The position numbers were made by a program, and so were the translations under genes. From Glandiceps talaboti (taxonomy: Eukaryota > Hemichordata > Enteropneusta > Spengelidae), in the NCBI RefSeq assembly GCF_964340395.1, contig NC_135562.1, forward strand, positions 9,676,134 to 9,740,133: a stretch of 64,000 nucleotides of DNA, read 5' to 3'. The number at the start of each line of letters is the position of its first letter. Positions within the stretch are counted from its first letter, which is position 1. The notes below the pieces were generated by a model, which saw only the letters and a list, made by a program, of their open reading frames with translations, did not search any database and was not told the origin of the DNA. This document shows, in pieces, positions 36,501 to 51,149 of this stretch.

Positions 36501-39500
36501 AGACTGAGCATGCTCAGATGCAAAGGACTGTGGGATTATCTGTGGTTATCATAATACCTAATCTGGAGCTACCAATAAAATAAACCTCCCACAATGGTCA
36601 GGGTGATTATGAATTGATTATTTGTGGTTACAAACAATGTATCAACATTGTTAACAATACTAATTGATTAGTATTTATTATCACATTTCCCATGATGCAA
36701 CATTCAACATGGCGGGTTTACAAGTTCCCTATTGCAGCAATGGTATGAGTAAAAAAACTTTCACGTTTAAGTCCATGCCTCAGTGACTTTTTTTTTCAAA
36801 GAATAAAATATGTATTTCAGACTTTGTGAGACAAAAGTCAGTATTCCCATAGGATACTAGGTGAAGCATTCTGAACATAACACTTTTGCTTATCATTGGA
36901 TATTAAGCACTTTTACAAATGTGACATCATCAATATGGTAGACCCTCTTCCAAAATCCCTAACCCTAATATCCTAGCCCTCTTCATTTTGCAAAATTTCA
37001 AAAACAAGATGAAATAATTGTAAACATCCCATAAATACAAGACTGCAGGTACGTATGCTGTGCCCTTTGTTTGTCAGAGTTACTAAAAGGTCCTTCTATC
37101 ACTAAACGAAAAGAAATCATGAATGACCAAAAGTACATTTCTACAGACTCGCAAGTCATATTTTCCATATAAAAAAAGTATTACACAAAACCCTTATCAA
37201 ATGTCTTTCTCTCACCTCCTTCATGGCATCTTTGAGTCTTTCTTGTTTCTGGCCACTCAGAGAATTGACATTTTCCCATTTTTGTTGTAATTCGGCCAGT
37301 TTGTCTTTCAGATGTGATGTGTCTTCACTAGATGTTTCCATCAACTCTTTAGCAGATTTATTGACAGATTTGACACTGGTCTTACGGTTTATCAAGTCAC
37401 GTTGGAATTGCTGGAAAAATGGAAAAGAGGATCAAATCAGCATAATTGTAGAATGGCAGTTACAAAACCTATAATTGTTTACAGAACCAGTGTATAAAAT
37501 ACAGTAAGGATAAAGTAAGTGTGCGCCTGAATGTAAAACACTATATAGCTGACTCCCCGTGAAATGTTGCATTACTTCTTTATTTACCAAAAAATACTAG
37601 TATATATGTCTACATTACCTTGTGAGCCTCAGTGAGATTGAGTACAGTATCAATATCACCATGGACTGGTGATTCTTCACTTAGTTTAGGTTCAACCCTG
37701 TATAACCAGTCTAGCAAGGCTTGCAGAGCATCCTTGAACTGACCAGAATACAACAGAGCTTCTTCCAATTTGTGTTGTCTGACAAGAAATTGAAGGTAAA
37801 AGACAGTGTAATGAATATGTCTTGTAAATTCACAAATATGCAAATGATATGCCATGTAAATATACATGAATATTCAAATCATGTCATATGCAAATTGTAT
37901 CCATCATGTAAATTTCCATATTCAAACATAAATGAATTTTTTTAAATTAACACAACGAATATGCAAATCTTTTTATTTCATGTTCATATTTTTGGTCATC
38001 TATCAAGATTATTGAAATAAAAGATTGAAATTCTCACTCAAGTTTTTAAATGTCATAAGTATGTCATTTTTCACATGGTAATATTTGAACTGGCTTATAA
38101 GCACACAAATAACCAACAGTGTGCATCAAAAGTGAGTTTTTATTGCCAATACAGCAGCCCCCTAAAATGGTGAAATTACCTGTGGCCTGAATAGGAAGTC
38201 TCAGTGGTAAAATGGTATAAATGTGTCTTACCTGTCGACTGATTTTCCACAAACTAAGTCCCATTTATCCTTGAGATCTCTCAGCATACCATTGAGAATC
38301 TTAGTATCTACAGGATTACTCTTATCTCTCAGAGTACGACCAGTTCTCACTACATTATCATAGGTTGGCTGTTTGCCGCCAAGGGTTCTCTGGAATTCCT
38401 GATAGGCAAAAGTTAAAAGAATGTGTGTTAAAAGCGTTAAATATATGTATTTTCAAAACATTTTATGTCATATTATCCATGCTCTGATGTAGTACTAACT
38501 GGTATTCTCAAGAAGGTTTGGGTAACCCTGGTAACAGAAAGCGGAATGCTGGTAAAACTGGTAAAAATCTGCAAATTTGTTTTATCTTACTCTAACATTG
38601 GTTTTAGTTTTTATGTGACTTTATTTAATAATACCTTGTGATGCCTCAGTTGTTCTTTCAATATTTGTGGTTCAGTACCGACAGCTTTGGTGGTGATAAT
38701 TGTCTTCTCAGCATCTTCCAACCACTTGTACAACTTATAATAACTGTCATGGAACTAGAGGAGAGAAAGAAAATAAACAATTTACGGAATATACATGTTT
38801 TCAGTCTTGAACAGAACCTTTCAGTTATCTCCCTTTTATCGTATATAAATACTGACAGACAGCATTGTAATATTGCCCCTTTACAAATTATTCCCCTATT
38901 TTATACATTATCCCCTCATATACATACCTGTTTAGCCTTCTTCTGTCCAAGTTCAAGTTGTCGTCTCCTATCAGCACATCTTGTCAGAACTTTTTCCCAT
39001 CTGTGTTGTACACTGACTAGCAGATTCTTGATCAAGATGACATCTTGTTTCTGACTGAAGTATTTCAACTGCGTTCCAATCTTATCCAGTACTTTCATTG
39101 TCTCGTGTTTGTCTTTAACCTCTTGAGTGAATTTCTGTCAAGGAGAACAAAATCGTTTTGAAAACCTTTGTTTGGTGCAAGATCTCAAACACAAGATATA
39201 ACAACCAATTTATGACAAAGCGAAACAAATAACTAAATTGACTAATCTAGTAGCCATCAACCCTCCCTGTGGAAACAATCTACAGAGAACAAATGTGACT
39301 AATCTAGTAGTCATCACCCCTCCCTGTGGAAACATCTATGGAAAACAACAGTGACTAATCTAGTAGTAATCAACCCTCCCTGTGGAAACAATCTACAAAG
39401 AACACAGCACATAATGTAATATTCAGCCCATCATTTGCATCTGTTGTGTAGTTTTGATTATCTCTCTAACGTTTCTCACCTCATGTTGTGATATTTGTTG

Positions 39501-42500
39501 GGTAACACTGTCCAGGATTGTACTAGCTGCCTTAGCCTGGTTTAAGTTCTTCTCGGCTGTAGTCAACCAGGATATGAAGGCCTGCAATGCATCCTGGAAT
39601 TCCTGGGCTTGTTTCAATGCCTCTTCTAGTTTGTGCTATTCAATTCAAAGACAGACAATTTGTTAAAATCACAACCCTTTAAATTTTGGCAGGTTTTTTT
39701 TTGGTTATATTTTTTTGGAACTATTTTAAACCACATTAAACCTGTATTATATTACTTGCGCTATAATGACCTCATATTGTACACAATTTTACAAAATACT
39801 CTTGGCTGTGAAAACACTTTCATGTTTTTGTTTTGTGTTTGAAAGCCTGGTTGTAAACAACTCACATGGCATTGAGTACAAAGTGATACTTGTACAGTGA
39901 TTGTTTTAGCCCTGTTTTTCATGTATTGATGGCGTATTCCATGATCAAAATAGTTGTATTTCTAGAGAAGTGAAATATTGTTGGTGAGATTTTTATTGGT
40001 AAATAACAAGCAAAAGAAGGTACTTGGGGAAGGTGGAAATGTGTATTGTCAATACCCACTGATATTCGCCCTAAATTCTATCTCTCTACCTTGTTAGACG
40101 AGTTAACCTACAGCATAATGCATTCTTCCATTCCTGAATAATGACCATGTGTGCATCACTTACACATCTCTTACTGTTTTGGTCCCTTTTTTATTTTCAT
40201 TTCAAAATGGTGAAATCCAAGATGGCTGCCAAGTTAGACATCACCATAGCAACAAGATTGACATACCTTTCGGTCTACTGTCTTCTTCTGTATGACGTCC
40301 CATTTGTGCTCCAGGCCTTGTAGAGATTGTTGAACAGTGGTACGGCTGGCAGGGTCACACTTTTCCAACAGTTGCTTACCTTTCTTGACCAAGAAGTCTA
40401 CATCAGGCTCCTTTCTGTTGATGTCTTTTTGCATTTGCTGTTGGTGTGAATTGTTTTTAATCAATATTTGCAGCAAGATATGTGGTATAGTTGTTATTCA
40501 CACATCACATTCTAAATTGTACAATAAAACATTAGTGTGTTCTGCCCAAACGACTTCATTTTAGACTTTCAGGGTGAAAAACAACAAAGTGCATCCCAGA
40601 GAACATAGTACTAGACGCATGGACCATAATCTTTGATTTTGTAGTGAAAGATTTGCAAGAAATGTCTTGGTTCTGACATTTTAATAGGAAAGGCAAGACC
40701 AATGTAAATATTCTAGACTGAACAGAAAATAAACGGAGATAACATGAATCTAACATTTCATTTTATAGTGTATAGACTATGAGATGTAGAACAAAAAATG
40801 GTCGAAAAAATGGAGATAATACAAGTGTGAGAACAAAGCTTCAGGAACATTTATAGTATGTATGGCCTAGTTTGACTGAAATTTTATCGTGCATATCTGT
40901 GAAATGGTTTGTGTGTGGGGTGTATGTGTGGATAGGGTGATATGTGTGTGTGGGGGGGGGATATGAGGGGATGTGGGTGCGTGTGTGTAGGTGTGAATAC
41001 AGGTTTGTGTTTATACACTTGATTTTGTACTTGATTGTACTGTGCTGAGTGCAACCTGTATATCCCCCCTATGAATAGCAATGGTCTATTCCACAGATGG
41101 GGTCATTCACCAACACTAGAGGTCATTCACCACAATAAGGGGGGGGGGGGGGTCAGTCACTACAACTAGAGGTCATTCACCACAATGAGAAAGTGTTCCA
41201 CTACATTACAAGTTGGAAGTAATTGCTAGGTGAGCAATTCATTGCCATTTTGCTAAGGGTGCCGAGAATACAGGAGTCACATGGTATGGTTGGATTTTGG
41301 TGAATGGTGATAATGCATTAGTAGGTGGTTCCGGCCTTATACTTACTTTGAGAAAATTACCGATTGGCTCTAGACGTATTCGGGTGTGTTTAATGGTAGA
41401 TTTCATGCGCACGTTTAGGTCATCAGCATGCAAACTAAGTTTCTGCAAGAATGGGTTGAGACGACAGGATATGATAGCATGGTATATGCCACATGACATG
41501 AATATGAAACAGAAAAACATGACCACATGCTTCCTGGTACAGTAGTATGCAGATGAATGTTTATTGAGCAGCCCTTTGAAGAAGCAAAGAAAGAAGCACA
41601 ACAGCGCCATCTAGATGCATCATGCATAAACAGTAATAAGGTTTGAGGTCAAAGTTTAAAAGTCACAAGGAGTGATGCACTGCCCTCTACAGTTGGCATG
41701 CATGGGTAACCGGGAACTCTGGGTAGAAGTGACATGCACAGCTGGCTGGCCAGCCTAGGGTAAGGAGAGAACCTGAGTTTGGGTTTTAGGGGAAGAGAGT
41801 ACCTACACTATTCTATGGTTCATGCTGTTATGAAATAGATTGGGTGAATTGGTGCAATAACCTGGCAATGAAAGTGTGCAACTGTTGAGTAGTGTTACTA
41901 TTAGCAACAAACTAGTCTAGATGCTATAGGTGGTATCAAATCAAAAGAGAGATTCTTGAGATCGATATATGGGCAGCACTAGACTAGCAGCAAACTAACT
42001 ACGCTGCCTTGTGTCTAAACTTAATTTCAGTTTCTTGTTATTGTGTAAGTACGGTTTTAGCAGTGTGTCAGTGTATGCCTATAGGCTAGGCTAGGCTAAG
42101 AATGAACTACAACCCTTGCAACAGTTGTCTAGAAATGCTGATCAGAATGTCGTTTTATCAGTGGTGGAGTAAAACCGGCTTTGAAGGTGCCAAAAAGTCT
42201 TCTCCTTATCCCACTATCAAACTGACATACATTGCTACGAAAACAATAGCGGGTGCCTCAGATGTAGATTCATGTGATGCTTTTATCCATTTGTTTATGT
42301 CTGTCAAAGTTAGACATATTGTGTATGACAAACTTTCACAGACATAAACAACTGATAAGAGCACCTAGTGTTACTTTGTATCAAAGTAAGTCAGTTTGAT
42401 AGTGTGATAGGAAGACTTTTCAGCACCTTCAAAGAATGTTTTATTTGTCCACCTCTGATAAAACAACATTCTGATCAGCAGGATTTCTAGACGACTACTG

Positions 42501-45500
42501 CAAGAGTTGTAATAATTACAAAAATTATTTCTGGTTTCATTAACCAAAAAGGTTAAAATGAGTTAAGTTTTGTTATTCACAAAATCATTAAAAAAAAAAC
42601 AGAATTAAAATCATACTTAATATGTTAGTATATTTGTTTTAAATTTTATCAAATTCAAAGACATTCAAAAATTACACAATCCTTAAAATTGTTCCCTTTT
42701 CCTTACATGAAAAATTACATTTTACATGAAAAGTTTAGTAACATTGCTTTACTTGAATGATAGTGAGTTTTGTTTTCAGTATTTGGCAAAATATTAATGA
42801 TGAAAAGTCCATTAAAATGAAATGAGATACAAAGTGACACAGGAAATTAGCATAACTTTACATAAACTGTTGCTTTGGAGTGAGCTTATAGTTTGCTTGG
42901 GACGATTGCTGCAATATTGGTCCTATTAGAAAGCTTTATTTCAATGAGCTGTAAGTTTTGTTATTTGGAGACAACTTGGATGTTTGTATGAGAGAGAAAT
43001 TATTGCGACTATTTTGTGGGACAACGTTTTTTTGTAAAGTTGTCACACATTGTCATAAAGTTATTGGAGAGTTTTCTGACTCATTGTAGATCGGAGACCC
43101 TCCCCCTACCCCCTCCCCACAGGATATCGAACTTGTTCCTCGTATTGTAATTCTTACCATGTGTGTATCAAGTTGTTCTTTGGCAGTCTCTGGCAGACCA
43201 CCAGTTGGTTTGGACAACTCTAGGTCATGTTCAACCTTGTTCATCCATTTCATGATTGTCTGTACTCCATCTTGCCAGGTGACAGCCTGTAATGACATCA
43301 TTGATAATCCAATCAAATTCTTGTATTCTACATGCAAATCAGTTGACATCCAATCAAATGACATGATGCAGTATGCAAATTGGGGGTATAAATAAATGAC
43401 ATCAAATATGCAAATCAACAAATAACTACCAATCAAATAATGTCACTTAATACTGATTACTGGCAATCCAATAAAAGTGACATTATTCATTATGTAGAGA
43501 AATAAACCAACAACCAACCAATCAAATGAAAGAATGCAATATGCAAATAAATGATGATCCAATCAAATGATATAAATAATATGCAAATACACAACAGACC
43601 AATCAAATGATGTAATTAGCTTACCTCAGCCAGAGCATCTTCAAGTTCTCTCTGTCTCTCGTCACTCTTGGTCTCTACAGAATTCCACCTCTCATTCAGT
43701 TCATCAAGTTTCTTCTTAATGATACCAGCTTTGTCGGCGTCATCTGAGCCAATCACCTTCTTAGCTGCTTTGTTGATATTACCAATACTTGGTTGGTGAG
43801 CCAAGACGTCGTTTGACAGTATCTTGTGTTTGGCCAGTTCTACCTCGATGAGTTTCTTGTCTCCAAAGACTGGTTTCTTCTCATCCAGTGTTTTCTCAGT
43901 ATGTTTTAACCAGTTGATCAGACCATCCATGGTAGCGTCTAGTTGACCAAGGGCCAACATGGCATTATCCAGTTTTTGCTGAAAAAATTAAAAGATGGAA
44001 ATAAATTTCAACTTAAAACTAAGAGAATGTATAGCACAATGGTTCTGGTTGCATATGAGGTTTGAATTTTAATTACAAGAAACTTATTATAATTTGCAAA
44101 AATTCACTTTTCAAAATATTCAAGAATGGAAATACAACTTTACCTATTCATTTCTCTTGGGTTAGATGAATTGATCAAGAATTGTCGAAAATTTGAATAC
44201 CCCCCCCCCCCCCCCCACACAAAATTTGAGTAACCCCCTCCCCTCCACATACATGTTCAGCATAAGTTTTCAAATTTACATGCCCACCCCCTTCTTTCCT
44301 ATTTTCAGTGAGTGCCTCTTGTGTATGTGGAATTTTTCAGTCAACCCCCCCCCCCACACACACACACACACCCCCGTAAATAATGACGACTCCCTTAAGC
44401 AACTTCCAAAATGTTTTACATACATTTGCATACGGTGACAGGTGTGCTATCCATTAATCACTCGTTACCAATGACAACGAATCTTCCACTAACACTTCAA
44501 CAACCCAATTCATTTAGATACTGATTCCAAAAGTACTTCTTAAACCTTACCTTTCTGTCAACTGTCTTGACTTGGAGACCATCCCATCTTCTGTTCATAT
44601 CACTCAACGGTCCTTTAATGATCTGTTTATTTTCTCTAGGAAGTCTAGCCACTAGTTGATTGCCGAGTTGGTTGACTACTTCCACGTCCATTTGTTTAGG
44701 ATCAAGTTCTTTCTTGAATTCTTTCAATTCTTCTATTTGTTCTTGGACTGTCTCTGGGTCAGTGGCAACAGGACTGAATGAGTCTAATTTTTGTTCAGCA
44801 TCGGTGATGAACTCAAGCACAGCCTGTAGGATAAAATCAGATATGATTATTATACAACCTGTAACATTCAGGTAAAGCATTATACAACCCTTAACACTCA
44901 AGTAAAGCATTATACAACCCATAACATTCAGGTAAAGCATTATACAACCTGTAACATTCAAGCAAAGCCCTTTGTCTATGTGCTACACTCATTTATAGTA
45001 TTCATATCAAATGTAAAATACACTCTTTCAATTGCTTTAATTATAAACCTAGGGTATGGCTGTTCTAAGTGTTTTCTGCTAATTATCAGTAGACCGATTG
45101 CAGTGAATGATAGCCATCACAACTGTGAGTATATTTAGCTCTCAATGAGATCTAGACAAAGTTTTATGACATCTACGTTTACACTCGTCATTGACTATTT
45201 ACTTGTTTTGCTCTGCTTACACTGTTTACAGATTGATCACCCTGAGAGGTAGCATATACTGGGCTGGTGATTAAAGCAATTGAAAACAGTATACTTTTCT
45301 GTTTGATGTGGAGGTTATAAATCATTGTGGTAAATTATACAAACGTTTTACAAGTCATATATTATAGATATTTGAGTCACTACTCGTTTTTCTAATTTTG
45401 TTTTCCAGCGAAATAAGCGAAAATAAATTTTTGGTGAAAATTTCAAGATTTACAGTATATACTATAGAATTAACATTTATGTACGTGGTTTGTACTTACA

Positions 45501-47370
45501 TGTAATTGATCATGGTACTTAGATGCAGCGTCCATTGCATCGTTCAGGGCCTCTTCTCTGTCATCATACAGTGAATGTAGAGTATCCCATTCTTTGTCTA
45601 ACTCATCAATATTCTTCTTGACCTCTGGTCTGTCGGGTTCACCACAACACCTCATCAGATCTTCACCGGACTGACGAACGTTTTCAACATCTTCCTGAGT
45701 TCCATCGATTTCTTCTTGGATAGTCTACAATACAAAAAAATAGCAAATAACCTAAAAAACCTTCTCTAAATTTATATAATTTTACTACAATATTTGACAA
45801 CTTTGTCACCAATCCAAAATAGATTTATAATTCAACCCCTCCCCCCCCCCCATATGCTTAATCACACATTTATTGATAAATGATTGATTTGTCATATGAA
45901 AGATAGAAAATAAAAGTATGACCATAGAGGGCAGTCTTCACAATGTCGGCCATCTTGGAACCACAATATGCAGGTAAAAATTAAACTATTCACTTACATG
46001 TAACATCTCTTGTTGTTCTTTGATCACTTCAGGCTGTACTCCAGGTGATTCTTGAGTTTTGATTGTTTCTTGTGTTTCTTTGATAGTGTTTGAAACTCCA
46101 TGTAATTCTTCCCAGAATCTCTCTGATGCATCAAGACAATCGTCCAATGCATTTCCACGTTCATCTGCCTTTACATGGAAGGTGTCCCATTTTTCTGTGA
46201 GCTGGTCAAGTTTATCTTTCAATTCTGTTGATAATGTAATGCAGGTTAGTATCAAACAGTGTGCCCTCTAAACATTTCATTTTGATTTCCTCAGCTAAGT
46301 TCACTTATCATTTATTGTTATTTCAAATGACAGTTAATTGGCAAATTTGGTAAATATCGGTAGTACCTGATTTTCCAAATTTTCAAAAAGTTACAGAAAA
46401 ATGAAAATACTTCTACATTGGTTTTTGGTAAGATATCTCTGTTTAATACAACTATCCAAAATTACAACCAAAACTTTCAAAAAATTACACAAAAATGAAA
46501 ATATCTGTTCAGGGAATTTTGGCGGGAATATATTTTTGACTGGAAGGGTTATGTATTGTTCATACCTTTGACAGTTGGATCATCAGGATTCTCAGTACCC
46601 TTTATCATATCTTCTCCTGCTTTCTTCATTGCTTCAATTGTATCTGCTTGTTCTTCAACATCATCACGTAGATTCTGTCATAAAAAGATAAGCACGGGTT
46701 AACTATGACTTCATCTCTAGAAAATAATCCTATGTTTGATACATAAGGATTCAATATACTTCAATCTGTTTCTGTAATGCTAGATATTCTGGGGAGGTAA
46801 AAATAGATTTCAAACTGAGATACATTATAGTTTAAGAATAATTGATTTGTAAATATACTCCCATAGTGTCAGACATTTGTGCCAGGTTTGGTTGAAATTA
46901 AATTGTGGATGCCAGAATGTATTAAGAATAAATTGGTGTTTATATACCCCAGTGTCAGACATTTGTGCCAGGTTTGGTTTAAACTGAGTTGATGGTGCCA
47001 GAGACAGGGCTGTCCATGGATGGATATGGGTCATTCTATCGCATTAAAAAGGTCACCACTGTAAAACTAGTAAGTCAAAGAAACTGTTTCTAACCTGTAA
47101 TTTCTTCATCTGTTTCTTGATGATCTCTGGTTCTGCTGAGATGGGATCAGCTTTGAGTAGATGGTCTGTAATCTTACCAAACTGTTCAAGCAGATTGTCC
47201 AAATCTTCATGGTACTGAAAGAGATGACATGACATTTGATTGTCAGTTTCTTTCTGTGATACTAAGTGATGTAACAATACATAAACATGAGCCTCTCCAC
47301 ACACAGACGGACACAATTGATACATAGAAACATGACGGCACATAAATACAGCCTATTACACACACATTCA

Positions 47371-47449
<79 letters not shown>

Positions 47450-50400
47450 TACATATACACACACATACACACATACATACATATACACACACACATACAT
47501 ACATACATACATACATATACATACACGCACAAACACTCGCATGTGCACACATACACACAGTCTGTGTGTCAGACATACAGACACATACATGTCCATTCAT
47601 CAGACAGACAGACAGACACATCATCTCTGTCTACCACTTACTGAGGTAGTTCTTTGTAAGGCATCATTGAGTTTCTCTCCACGTTTGTTGACATCACTTT
47701 TGATTTTCTCATATCTGGTGTTATCATCATCAACTTTTCCTTTCACATTTTCACCACCCTCCCCTGGACTCATTTCTGCCAAGGCTGGTCCTGTCTTGTT
47801 CAGTTTCTGTACATGTTGCTTCTTCTCTGCAACTTCTTGTTTCATTAGCTAGAATACCATTTAAAACAGAAAATGATAGTTTTTTATCTGAAATTCTGCA
47901 ATACTGTTTCATTATAATCATGACCTTTAAATGGTTAGGTATGATGACTGCAATGAAATTGGACACTGAATGTCAGAGAAACTGCATATCACAGACGGAC
48001 AAACAGATTCACAGATTGATGTACGGACAGACAGCACCCACTGCAATAGCAACGCTTTGATGAATTTCAATGGTCACTATTTTTGCTAAGGGTGGTGAGT
48101 CGGTGAAATCTACCCGAGTTCCCATTTCATTTTACTGCAGTTTCCCCCTTCCAGTTACCGAGGTTCCAGTCCGTAGTGAAAACACTGACTAAGACTAAGG
48201 TAACATTCAGTTTGAGGCTGACTCTTGTATAACGGTCAACACTGAAGTAAAGCACTTTCTGTATGTCCTACACTCGTTTACAGTATTCATATCAAGTGTA
48301 AAAGTATACTGTTTCAAATGGTTTAGTTACAAGCCTAGCATGTGGCCTTTCTGATGCGGACAATTAACAAATGAAACAGTATACTTTTACACTTGATATG
48401 GACTATTAATGATTGGGGTACATACAGAAAATGCTGTACTTTGGTGTTATGGGTTGTATTTAACACTGAACATCAAGGACTAGCCTCTTACTGGAGAACT
48501 TTGGAAATAAGTTGGTGCAACTTAAAACAATGATAAATACTGAATAAAAACCATGGTGATTTATATAAAGATGATATAGTAATATACAAAACATACCCTG
48601 TTCTTATCGACTTCTTTCTTGATTTCCTCAGCTTCTAGTCCAGGTGCTGGTAGTTTCTTGAGGTCCTCCTCCATCATATCTAACCAAGGCCCCAATTCAT
48701 CGTGTGTTTCCTTGAATGACACTGCCAATGGAACTGCATTCTCTACTTGTTCTAACTTGTCACCACTCATGTTCTTCAGTTCCTCATACTTCTCTTTCAT
48801 CATGTCCACTTTCTCTTTCAGTTTTCCTTTGGCTTCCTCGTCAGTTGTTTCCTCCATCAGTTTCTCAGCAGCTGACAGGTAGTCCTTCATACGGTCACCC
48901 TTAGAATGTACATCTCTATCAGCTCCCTGTAGGAAAGTCCAAATCAATCAATCAATAAAATCAATCAATCAATTAGTCAATCAATCCACTAATCTATCAA
49001 TATAGTAATCAATGAATTGATCAATCTATCAATTATTACATGATCAATCTATCATCAACCAATCACTTGATCTGACCGACAATCATGCAATCAAGCAAGC
49101 AATCAATCAATCAATAGATCCACAAATCCATTGATAATTTGATCGATCACATGATCAATTAATCAACAAATTAATCAGCCATCTAGTTTCATATCCTTGA
49201 GTGGATAAATAACTAAATGAATTAATTGGTAAATAGTGCTACTAATTTGAATAGGAAGATCATGTGGATAATTCAAAATTGTGGGAACACTTGAAGCACG
49301 TATTGCAATATTATCTTCATAGATTTCAGTTATTACTCCTATTTGCATGAATGGAATGATCCATCCTCTGCAAGACAATAGGACTGTTCTATCCTCAGAA
49401 GATATACAGGGTAAGTAGGGTGTATGTGTTTTACCTTTACTGTCTTGAGTTGTTTCTTGGTTCCATCTGGTTCAACATCAATAGGTTCTTCACACAGTAC
49501 TTTCAACATCTTCTCTAGGTCCTGAAGCCATACCACCATCTCATCCAAGCTAGCTGTGATCTGTGGAGATATCATTTGGGTCAAGGGTCATACATAGGTC
49601 AAAGGTTACATGGTTCAAATCAAGTGGCTTCAAAATTTTGGATGATTAGTGTCTGTCTACAATCTATCAATCTATCAGTCAGTCTGTCAGTCAATAGGTC
49701 TGTCTGTGTATTTACCTATTGATCAATCAATCTATCTTGGCTATGTATTTATCTATCTATCTGTCTGTCTGTTTGTCTGTCTGTCTATGTTTTATGTCTT
49801 AATACCCAAAATCATAGATCATTATATTTACAAATACCACTATTTCATATTTCTAATATTCATTTTAAGCAAGTTTAGCAATCATATAAAAATGCTATGA
49901 TATTACATTTCTTTCTCCTTACCTTTTGAGCACCTTCAAGTATCGCAATCAGTTTGTATTCGATGTCTTTGAGTTTCTGGACAACATTGTTATAGCGTTC
50001 ATTATCTGATGTCATCTTCTCTTTAAGATCAGCTGACGTTTTTTCGTCCACCAAGTCCCTGAGTTTAGGACCTGTCTCGTTAATAGTGTCCAAGTGAGGT
50101 TTGTTATCTGTGGCTTCACCTTGCAGTTTCTGTATTGCAATCAGACACAATGACTTGATTATCTTGTAAAATTTATGATCAATGCTTTAGAACGCCATGT
50201 ATACTCCCCTCAGTATGGTTCTATGAACCGCTAGGCCCTGTCATTTTTTTTTAAACAGTCCACTAAAACTTCAAGGAAAAATAAAAATTTCAAATGCAGT
50301 GATTTATCATTGATGTGTACACTGAATGTAATGTCAAATGTTGTATATCATTTCAAACTGCACGCAATATTGAATGGTTGAAAAATCCGAGAAATTGAAT

Positions 50401-51118
50401 TGAAGGGTTAGTAGTACAGGTAGTTGTGTATCTGATACTGGAAAGTACTGGAGGACCCCTTAGCATCCTCATTTTTATTACTATGGCAGCGTACACACTA
50501 CAAAGGAAAACATATAGTGATATAATAACCCCTCAGTTACCAGAGTAGTACGTTGACTTAGCTAATAATGCCATAGCCTGTGATCCAACATACTTGTTCT
50601 GTAGACTGTCTTTCGAGCCTAAAGACAAATTTCTGCATATACAAATGTATATATACAGACAATAAAGTTATTGAATTGAATTGAATTTATAAACATTTGA
50701 TAATTATGCAAGACAGTACTTACCTCATGTTTGACTTTCTGTTCTTCAGCTGGAGCCGTCGTGTCAAAGTTCTTCACGTCATCTTCTACAGAGTCTAGCC
50801 ATGCTGTCAGTTTCTCGTGGGCTTCATGGAATCGACTGGCATAGTTCTTAGCCTGTTTCAACTCATGAAGACGATCGTCACTCTTATTACAGATATCTGA
50901 GTACTGGTCTTTGATGGAGTCTAGTTTTTGTTCGACTGCAAGAACCTCAGATCCTGAAAACAGAGAACGTTTTAATTTTCATGAACGAGTGATGAATATG
51001 AGGTGACAAAAGTCCCAGGATATATGCTTCTATGGAAAACCTTGTTTTTTTGGCAAAAATTGTACCGCAACATTAAAGTTCAAAATGTTGTGTTTTTTGT
51101 GTGTTTTTTTTTTTTTTT

Positions 51119-51149
<31 letters not shown>

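Noticed and set aside
47243-47649. ORFs of about 117-120 codons in three or more frames
   Set aside because: Translated CATA/CA microsatellite between two spectraplakin exons.
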